Source: Orychophragmus violaceus (Eukaryota > Streptophyta > Magnoliopsida > Brassicales > Brassicaceae). Taken from it: DNA of 64,000 nucleotides. The translations under genes and the position numbers were made by a program. Below are positions 56,528-64,000 of the stretch, one piece after another (positions within the stretch are counted from its first letter, which is position 1; every line of letters starts with the position of its first letter). The stretch covers positions 53,764,235 through 53,828,234 of the forward strand of contig CM058231.1 in the NCBI GenBank assembly GCA_030180135.1, written 5' to 3'. The notes beneath the pieces were generated by a model. The model was not told the origin of the DNA and did not search any database. It was given only the letters and a program-made list of their open reading frames with translations.

Positions 56528-57059
56528 ATCTTTAATAGTGGGATACCCAATTCCCCTCTAATATGACGTTAGGGGCTGAATTCAATGTGGAAAGCTTACA
56601 CTTAAAGATTGAAGCACATGTTTATATCATCCCAAGGTATGTGCTTGGACCTGCAAGAAAGGGAGAGGTTGGAGTTTTATTCTTAATAGATCTTTTAAAA
56701 AAATGCAATTTGCAGGTGCATGATTAAAAGTAGCTACCTATATGAGTGTGAAGTGTGGCCGCTTCAAGAAGTTAGGACTTGACTTTGTAAGGACTCATGA
56801 ATGGATAGGGACACATGGCCTGTAATAGTGTCAGGTATAAACACTTAGAGTAGTGTGAGAATTCATGTGTGTATTATCTTCATGTGCCCAAATGGGTTGA
56901 TAGGATTCAATCCATAGGACATCCTGATTCTCGGGCATTTAGAATGTGTAATATCACTAGATGGAAATTCAATCGTTACGACATTTTCATTTATGCATGA
57001 GTTTGATATATGTGTTATATGATTAGTGAATTTTTGGTTACACTTAAATGGGGGAGGAA
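56528..57059 (+). other. Copia E 3' untranslated region with polypurine tract
   Basis: Non-coding; ends in GGGGGAGGA (57050-57058) one base before the 3' LTR. Confidence 0.8.
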
Positions 57060-57735
57060 TGTTATATATTTAACTGTGATTGTAAATATTAATGAAGAGT
57101 TGCAATTTATTAAATGAAACATTGCAATTTATTAAATGAAATATTGCAATTTATTAAATGAAACATTGAAACTCTTGGGTATGAACCATTGCAACCTTTG
57201 GTTTTGAATCATTACAACCTTTGGTTTTGAACCATTGCAACTTTTGGATTTGAACCATTGCAACATTTGGATTTGAACCATTGCAACCTTTGGTTTTGAA
57301 CCATTGCAATTTTTGGTAATAAACCATTACAACTTTTTGTGAATAGTTGCAATGGTTGGTGATTAATAATTACACCCTTTTGATTTCTATATAAGTAGTT
57401 ATTGGCATTTGCAAATTTATAACAAAAATTTCACAAGAAAAAGCAAACAACAAAAACCAATAAAAGAAAGAGAGATAAAAGAGAGAGATTCATTGCTTCA
57501 AAAGATCGTCAAAGATCTTTGAAGAAACACATATAAACACAAAAAATTCTATTTGTATCTCTTGTATCTTAGCCTAGAACAAGAGTGAGACTTTGGTTGT
57601 CTTATCCTACAAAGGGATTTCGTGTAACCCAAGGCTTGGGATAGGGTCGAAATACTCTTTAAGGAAAGTGCTCTCGTACGCGATTCAATCATTATCCAAG
57701 TTCATAGTTCACACTACAAGGCTACATCACCAACA
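57060..57735 (+). repeat. 3' LTR of Copia E
   Basis: 676 bp. Has three copies of the 22-bp 'gcaatttattaaatgaaa.att' unit and about six of the 'gaaccattgcaacctttggtt' unit, against fewer in the 5' LTR. Confidence 0.88.
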
Positions 57736-57753
57736 AAAGCTACTCTATGGAGT

Positions 57754-58560
57754 TGATATATCATTGTTTTCTGGGTTTTTAACAATGATATATATCTTAT
57801 ACAGAGTATTTTCAGCGTTTTTATAGTCTTTTGAGTCATTTACAGATATAGGTACAAGATTGAGCTAACCTGAAAATTTGGGAGCTTTAGAGTTAATTTG
57901 GTTAAGTTGGCGAATTTATAGAAGACACTGCCCATACTCGACCAGGGTGTCGGAAGACACCACTCTTGGTGTCGGTCGACACCATTCATGCATCAAGAGT
58001 TCACGCAAGATTTAAGAAGCAATTGAAGATTTGAAGTTTTTATCCAGAAATTTCTCTTATTTTAAAAAGGCTCATTCGTTTTTTATGGCTATATTTAGGT
58101 TACATAAGCCATTGTGGAGGCTTTGTTTTATTTGTATTCCAAAGAGATTTGTTGCAGAGTTTTGGCTAATTTCTAGAGATTTCCAACCTTTTTTGTTATC
58201 TACTAATTTCTCTTATGCTTTCTAATTAATTCATGTTTATTGTCTCAATTTTCATTTCTGAGTAATTTTTTTATGTTTAGGTTTATCATTACGGATTTCA
58301 CGGATTGCTAGGTTGACAGACTAGTTGAGAATTTTGGAACTCTTGTTCTTCATTAGGTTGTTCTTATTCCCTGATCTAAATTAGCTACTAAAAATATTGA
58401 TATAATGTTGATTTTCGCAACGACAGTTGATTAGTTAACTATAAAGAACCTATGTGAGTAATTTATCTATTCACAAATAATTTTTTTTAAAGAAAATTGT
58501 GAACATATCGAACTTGATTGAATGCATGTTTAGATTTTAGAATTCACAAAAAAATTGATT
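57754..58560 (+). repeat. Right LTR of Athila-like Gypsy element F
   Basis: Begins TGATATATCATTG right after the polypurine-like ATGGAGT and matches the left LTR (8916-9720) from about 57785. The first 45 bp form a hairpin: GATATATCATTGTT (57755-57768) pairs with AACAATGATATATATC (57781-57796). The LTR may run on to about 58880, but the left copy is deleted there, so the end cannot be set. Confidence 0.7.
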
Positions 58561-59376
58561 TTCTAAATTGTTAGACATATAATTTCCAGAGCGACATCTA
58601 GTTTACGTTATCCAAACTAATTGATTAGCTTGCACTCCTAATTTCCTTCCAATTTCTTAAGCGTAGCTTTTTCCCCATATCATTTTCCCCGCTCGTTTAT
58701 TTACTACTATACTTTCATTATAAGTTTAACTCGAATCAATTGATCTATTTTGTACTTTGAGACCTTTTTGTTCGAAAGCCTAGACACTATTTCAATATTG
58801 CTGCGCGCTTACAGTATAGATCTTAGTGATAAAATTTTGTCTATCATGTACGCGATATAGATTGTGAACTACTAGAATTGCTTTATAACTGAAAAGGCTG
58901 ATAAGTAAAAAGAAATAGAAAAGGCTGATAAAATTACAATCATATGCAAAAATGATAGATGACAATTATAAAAAAGAAACCCGAGAATTGTGGTGGATAC
59001 AAGGTCAAAACCTTTAAAAACGCATGGTCGTAAAATTTTTTCCAAGAAAGTCTCTGTGATCTCAAATTATGTTAATTAAAAAAAGAAATCTTTAATTTCG
59101 GAAAATAATAACAACCTATTTTTGGTAAGAGAAAGCCTAAACTTTGCCAGTTAACTCCCTCAAAGACAAAAAAAAATGTCTCCCTTTCCTTTTGAACCCT
59201 CGAAAACAATGTCCAAAATTCTGAACAATAAACACAATCCAAGCAAAACAACATTCACAAACGAGGAGACATCACCACACACCATCATTATCAACATCAT
59301 TGTAGTGATCAGATTCTTCATAAAAAACCAAACAATATCAACAAAGACCATCAGCTCCTTTTCTTCTCCTTAACCC
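58561..59376. other. Non-coding: probable rest of Gypsy LTR and PRK3 upstream region
   Basis: No gene seen. 58561-58880 reads like LTR sequence without a left partner. 59160-59376 is the 5' flank of the receptor kinase gene; no clear TATA box picked out. Confidence 0.4.
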
Positions 59377-62100
59377 ATGACAGCTGTTCTTTTTCTCAGC
59401 CTCCTCCACCTGTGTTTCTCCTTCACCCCTTCTCTACAACACGTCAGCGAGTCTGAGCCGCTCATGCGATTTAAAAGCTCGGTGAATATAACCAAAGGGG
59501 ACCTAAATTCATGGAGAACTGGAACCGATCCTTGCAATGGCAAATGGTTTGGAATCTACTGCCAAAAGGGTCAAACAGTCTCCGGTATTCACGTGACTAG
59601 GCTCGGTCTCTCTGGGACCATCGATGTAGATGATCTAAAAGATCTCCCAAACCTAAGGACAATCAGGCTCGACAATAACCTTCTTTCGGGCCCACTCCCT
59701 CCTTTCTTCAAGCTTCATGGCCTGAAATCGCTCTTGCTGTCAAATAACAGCTTTTCTGGAGATATCGCTGATGACTTCTTCAAGGATATGCCACAGCTCA
59801 AGCGGGTGTTTTTAGATAACAACCGTTTAACCGGGAAAATTCCCACATCCCTGATTCAACTCGCGGGACTCGAGGAGCTTCACTTGCAAGGAAACCAGTT
59901 TTCTGGTGAGATACCCTCGCTTACAGAGGACAACAAGATTCTGAAATCCCTCGACCTCTCCAACAATAACCTGGAAGGAGAGATCCCAAAGAGCATAGCA
60001 GAAAGAAAGAATCTACATATGAACTTTCAAGGGAACCAAAAGCTTTGTGGGCAGCCGCTGAATATCAAATGCGATGATAAACCGACATCGTCAGGGAAAG
60101 ACCCGAACGAGGTCACGGGGAAAGCCGTCTTTATAGTCATACTTTTTCTTTTAATATTCTTGATCTTGGTGGCAATTATAACAAGATGGAAGAAGAAGAG
60201 GCAGACCGAGTTTCGGATGCTTGGCAAGGACCACCTAAGTGACCATGAAAGCGTGGAAGTCCGTGTGCCAGACTCGATAAAGAAGCCAGTTGAGTCAAGC
60301 AAGAAGCGGAGTAACGCGGAGGGTTCTTCAAAGAAAGGTTCAACGCATCATGGAAAAGGTGGTCCTGGAGGAGGCGGCATGGGTGACATTATAATGGTAA
60401 ACAGCGAGAAAGGCTCCTTCGGTTTACCTGATCTCATGAAGGCTGCAGCCGAGGTGCTAGGCAACGGTAGCCTTGGATCGGCCTATAAGGCAGTGATGGC
60501 CAATGGATTATCCGTGGTTGTAAAGAGGATTAGGGATATGAACAAGCTCGCACGTGACGCCTTTGATGTCGAGCTACAACGGTTTGGGAAACTACGACAT
60601 CCTAACGTTCTTACCCCTTTAGCTTATCATTACCGTCGCGAAGAAAAGCTTGTCGTCTCTGAATACATGCCTAAAAGCAGTCTACTCTACGTTTTGCACG
60701 GTAATGCTACGTTTTTGTTTTTTTAATTAATTTAGAAGCATATAGGTTTAAGTTTTGCTTTAAAATTAACAATTTATTTTGAGAAACCTAAAAATCACGG
60801 TTCCATGTGAAATAAAACATAACAAGGGATACCAAAACTAGTTAATCCAACCGATTTAGCCAGGCCGTCTCAAACATTTAAAAGTCCCAGTGCCAAATAA
60901 CTATTCAAACCACTATATGACCAAAATATGACACCTTTTTGTCAAAAAAAAAAATTTAGACACTAACTCTAATACAAATATTTAGATTTGGATCTTGGAC
61001 CTGGTGCAAAAGCACCTCTAGCACCCTGCCTAAGCCGGGCCTGGATTTAGCCCACGTCTAGGTTGTCAAGGACCATGAACGTAAAAACATCAATCCTAAC
61101 ATGTCATCTTTTAATGATTAAGGTTTTTGTGAGTTGGCCCACTCAAACATCAATATACATTAAAGTTTATTTTCAAAGAAAATTCCTTATTGTTTACTAA
61201 ATACAATATAAGTATAAACATCAATAATTGAAAAGGAAAAGCTATCAATTGTTTTAATCTTTTTTTTTGTGTTCATGAATTGTTTTAATCAAAGTATCAT
61301 GTTCACGAGTCAGTCTATTGTCCGGGCGGGTTTAGCCTGCTTGAAACTCCTATCTGTCGTTGGGCTAACCCGCTTGCTTGATCCATATTTTTTTCTGTTT
61401 TAAAAATTGAAACTTGTTGTCCTAATCCGGCATGGCGAGACAATTTATGCATGTTCCGAAATTCATATCCCCAATCACACAACAAATGAGGTTAATATTA
61501 TCCATTACGAATGCCGATTATTCAATTTCAGGAGATCGAGGGATTTATCATTCTGAGCTAACTTGGCCAACAAGGTTGAAGATCATACAAGGAGTCGCAC
61601 GTGGGATGCAGTTCCTGCACGAAGAATTTGCGTCCTACGACCTTCCACATGGAAATCTTAAATCAAGTAACGTTCTATTAAGTGAAACCTATGAGCCACT
61701 GATCAGTGATTACGCATTCCTCCCGCTTCTTCAGCCTAATAATGCCTCGCAAGCTTTATTCGCTTTTAAATCCCCCGAGTTTGTTCAAAACCAGCAGGTT
61801 TCGCCAAAATCAGACGTGTATTGCCTCGGAATTATCCTTTTAGAGGTAATCACGGGAAAATTCCCTTCGCAGTACCTAAACAACGGTAAAGGCGGGACGG
61901 ATATAGTTGAATGGGTGCAATCTTCAATTGCGCAGAACAAAGAAGAAGAGCTTATTGATCCGGAGATAGCGAGTAATACTGATTCGTTGCAACAAATGGT
62001 GGAATTGCTGCGAATCGGGGGTGCTTGTATTGCAAGTAATCCAGACGCGAGAGAAAACATGAAGGAAACTGTTAGAAGGATAGAACGAATAACGATTTGA
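59377..62100 (+). CDS. PRK3: PRK3-like pollen receptor-like kinase (LRR-RLK)
   Basis: Exon 1 59377-60700, intron 60701-61531 (GTAATG to TTTCAG), exon 2 61532-62100; 1893 bases, 630 residues, no lesion. Signal peptide (1 to about 19), LRR N-cap (SSVNITKGDLNSW, DPCNGKWFGIYC), about five LRRs (residues 85-205), a membrane segment (FIVILFLLIFLILVAII, about 250-267), a basic juxtamembrane part, then a kinase fold: LGNGSLGSAYKA, VVVKRI (Lys about 381). The catalytic loop reads LPHGNLKSSNVLL (HGN in place of HRD) and the DFG position reads DYA, so catalysis is probably weak or absent, as in other pollen PRKs. Plant PRKs act at the pollen-tube plasma membrane with ROP-GEFs and respond to LURE-type cues. 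The match to Arabidopsis PRK3 (At3g42880) is from memory and length (about 633); a close paralogue is possible. It is the only intact host gene here. Confidence 0.88.
60701..61531 (+). other. PRK3-like intron, 831 bp, probably enlarged
   Basis: GT-AG intron in the phase that restores LHGDRG across the junction. Much of 60830-61400 is degenerate, with 'cctaagccgggcctgg' type text (near 61028) that resembles transposon debris, but no element end was identified. The reading frame starting 61432 extends into the intron and is not coding before 61532. Confidence 0.65.
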
Positions 62101-63001
62101 CGAGTTGTTAAGAGGAAGAAAAAACCTTTGTGATCTGTAGATACGCAAACATCAGAGGAAAGGTATGTTACATAAATAGGAGTGAATATACTTATTGGTA
62201 ATGAAAACAAAAATCATATTTATGTGTTCATTAGGAAGAGGCGAAGAGAAAACCATTTTTTTTCTTCTTCTTTTTTTTGTTTCATAGATTCTCTCTTTAT
62301 TTTTCATTTTTCATTGTCAAAAGGCTGTAAAATCATATTAGTAGTTTATTTTTTTTCAAGAAACTTTTGTTGTTTTTACATCCATGTTTTATGTTATCAT
62401 AGAGGATTTTACGCAAAAGAACTACGAAAACGTATTATTATTTTGTTTCTTGAATTCCAAAACATATTCATGAACAGATTGTATTGATATGTGATCATAA
62501 TGTGAGATTGCTACACATCCGGGCCTTAGAGAGATGCTAGGAAATAAATTTGTTAACGGAGTTCGGCGAATCGTGCCTACGTCTCTAGACCTGCTACATA
62601 TCATTATATTAATAAGCGGGAAATTACAACTCTGTTAACTCACACCCAAAACCCGAATACACTAAAAAATTTATATTATTTTTTTTTTACAAAGAAAAAT
62701 ACACATTTATTTCTTTCTTTTTTCTCTCTTTCTCTCTTCTTGTTTTTATTTTGGGATGGTTTTTGAAACTCTCTTTGTCTTAGTATTTGTAGGAAAGGAT
62801 TGAAGGATTGGTGAACCAAAAAAGTTGACAAGAGTAAGCCCTCATTCTGGACTTCTCACCTTTCTCCCCGTCCATCACTTTCTTACCTACCCCACCGTCC
62901 AAGTCTTACATAATCCATTATGTACCTAACAATTTTCCACTTGAAAACTGAGTTCAATATGTCTTCACACTTTGATCAATATAGCATGTCTCCCGTGCTT
63001 G
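62101..63001. other. PRK3-like 3' flank
   Basis: No gene seen. T-rich tracts (62255-62280, 62350) and CT-rich 62700-62760. The last 100 bp pass into a minus-strand Copia remnant. Confidence 0.45.
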
Positions 63002-63193
63002 TTACACTAACAAGCCAACTGAGATTAGTTTATCATACGACACGATCTTTGTTAACATGTCTGCCTGATTCTTACTTCCTAGGATCTTCTCAAGCACCAA
63101 CACCAGCATTGATCTGATGAAATGATACCGAAGTTGTATTTGCTTCGTCCGAGCCTGGGTTCTTTGCCAAGTCAACGCACTACAAGAAAGCAA
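63002..63193 (-). pseudogene. Copia RNase H C-terminal fragment
   Basis: Minus strand reads RTKQIQLRYHFIRS and GSKNQADMLTK, the usual end of Copia RNase H (RTKHIxxRYHFxRE ... NxADxLTK). The upstream part is cut at the CACTA terminus at 63178. Only this tail remains, unrelated to R0 or E (different wording). Confidence 0.8.
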
Positions 63194-63257
63194 GAGGTAA
63201 AGTGACGGAATTAGTGACGGATTTCAATCCGCCGGTTTTTAATGACGGATTATGTTG
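63178..63257. mobile_element. CACTA terminus
   Basis: CACTACAAGAAAGC (63178-63191) is a CACTA-type end, followed by four TGACGGA-type subterminal words (63203-63250). No second end; the element is cut at the Copia integrase fragment. Confidence 0.65.
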
Positions 63258-63497
63258 TTACCTATTGTTTCTTTTAAGAATTTTGAATGTGAGGCTTGTA
63301 TGCTTGTAAAACATTGCAAGTGTGTCTTTCCTACCTCTAAAACTATCTATGAGAACTGCTTTAATCTTGTTCATTTTGATGTGTGGACTGCTCCATGTGT
63401 TTCTAGAGAAAACCATAAGTATTTTGTGACCTTCATTGATGAGAAATCCAAATATACTTGGTTTTTACTTATATTCAAACTAAAAATAGGGTGTTAG
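63258..63497 (+). pseudogene. Copia integrase N-terminal fragment
   Basis: Reads CEACMLVKHCKCVFP (zinc-binding end of GAG-pre-integrase) and LVHFDVWTAPCVSRENHKYFVTFIDEKSKYTW (integrase start with the first catalytic Asp). It ends in a stop at 63495-63497. A remnant of another Copia, on the opposite strand to the RNase H tail. Confidence 0.78.
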
Positions 63498-63519
63498 ATG
63501 TTAGAATTTCTCAATCATG

Positions 63520-64000
63520 GCTCTGATACCATGTTAGATTTTGAGACTATGCCATTGATGCCATGTTAGAATATCGGAGACATCCATAGGGACCTTTGAT
63601 TATCAACTTATGTTCATGAGAAAACCATGAGGATTCTCTAAACCAGAAACAACATCAAGACCATAACCGAATTAACAAATAGAAAGAAACCGATTCTGTT
63701 AAAAGAAGAACAACTAGTATGCACTTTAGAAATCCAGTAATCTAGTTGTTTAAGAGGAGTCCTTAGCTATATGAAAACATTTCCAAGAGCGTAACATCTC
63801 ATCAGGAGAGTTTACTCATAAACATGGAACTGAATCAATAATTAACAAAGGAGAATCCAAAAGAAGAAGAGTGAGCTTTATATGAACGATTCACTCATCA
63901 TACTTGGACTAACTATGGAAGAGTTGTCCAAGAATGATGATGGGATGACTTAAGCTGCCATAACTGTGGCCCTTTGAGAGTCTACATTGTTTCTGAACTC
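63520..64000 (-). repeat. Probable Copia LTR on the minus strand, with primer site
   Basis: GCTCTGATACCA (63520-63531) is the reverse of the tRNA-Met primer site. TGTTAGATTTTGAG begins right after it at 63532, as expected for the end of a minus-strand LTR. The LTR would run past the window edge, so its length is unknown. Confidence 0.6.

Larger units (their letters stand above)
12095..57735 (+). mobile_element. Copia element E, split by a MULE and two younger Copias
   Basis: LTRs lie at 12095-12680 and 57060-57735. The flanking bases are AAAGT (12090-12094) and AAAGC (57736-57740), a 5-bp target duplication with one mismatch. Pol is split in three places: by the MULE after base 15110, by Copia C after 47873/40303, and by Copia D at 48229/55412. 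Removing these insertions restores one gag-pol order: gag, CCHC, protease, integrase, RT, RNase H. Without insertions it is about 5.3 kb. Gag and pol carry several in-frame stops and frameshifts, so it is dead. Confidence 0.88.
8916..58560 (+). mobile_element. Athila-like Ty3/Gypsy relic F, outermost member of the nest
   Basis: Two homologous LTR stretches (8916-9720 and 57754 onward) bracket a short internal region (9720-12094 plus 57736-57753). The internal part has a decayed gag-protease segment and the post-pol 'gggaggcaacccc' motif near 10933, but no RT or integrase, so most of pol is gone. Joining base 12094 to 57736 gives a continuous GAGGGCAAGCAAAAGCTACTC run up to the right LTR start, which shows that Copia E inserted just before the 3' LTR. 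Family assignment rests on the protease-region match. Confidence 0.65.

Overview
This window is plant nuclear DNA, most likely pericentromeric or otherwise transposon-rich, from a Brassicaceae species related to Arabidopsis. The evidence is one intact single-copy-type gene with a GT-AG intron that closely resembles the Arabidopsis pollen receptor-like kinase PRK3 (59377-62100), set beside about 58 kb of plant transposons: Ty1/Copia, an Athila-like Ty3/Gypsy, a Mutator-like element (MULE), a Helitron terminus and CACTA termini. No rRNA, tRNA, CRISPR or bacterial features are present.

Layout, left to right. 1-4067: 3' part of an element of the Copia family, called R0 here, with an uninterrupted integrase-RT-RNase H frame and its 3' LTR. 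4068-8915: decayed RPA1-like (OB-fold/DUF223) gene with a CACTA remnant in an intron, ending at a Helitron-type 3' terminus. 8916-about 58560: decayed Athila-like Gypsy element (F) that contains everything in between. 12095-57735: Copia element E inserted in F. 15111-40246: a MULE inserted in the pol gene of E. The MULE carries a MuDR-type transposase (+), a DUF1985-ULP1 protease gene (-) and a GRF zinc-finger gene (-). Copia A (20520-28116, +) and Copia B (30437-37481, -) are inserted in the MULE. Copia C (40304-47868, +) and Copia D (48230-55411, +) are inserted in the remaining RT part of E. Copias A-D each have exact 5-bp target-site duplications, and the reading frames of E and of the ULP1 gene resume across the insertions, so the nesting order (F, then E, then MULE and C/D, then A/B) can be read directly. 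59377-62100: PRK3-like gene. 62900-64000: mosaic of Copia fragments and a CACTA terminus.

Two signals stand out. First, the MULE carries about 38 copies of a strictly spaced 20-bp dyad, CAGAC-N10-GTCTG, confined to its non-coding parts (left end, transposase intron, introns and 5' flanks of the ULP1 and GRF genes) plus a run of half-sites between the convergent genes. This looks like a self-recognition or regulatory site array. Second, Copias A-D form a young family (LTR pairs nearly identical) that keeps a full gag with its CCHC knuckle but has a pol region decayed in the same way in every copy. They are therefore non-autonomous elements that were probably mobilised in trans. R0, with its open pol frame, is a related candidate helper, although one RNase H catalytic Asp appears to be Tyr. 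Their 5' leaders differ strongly from copy to copy and are packed with different CG-containing short palindromes.

All coordinates were read by eye. LTR ends and target-site duplications are exact where stated; MULE ends, Athila LTR ends and relic limits are approximate.
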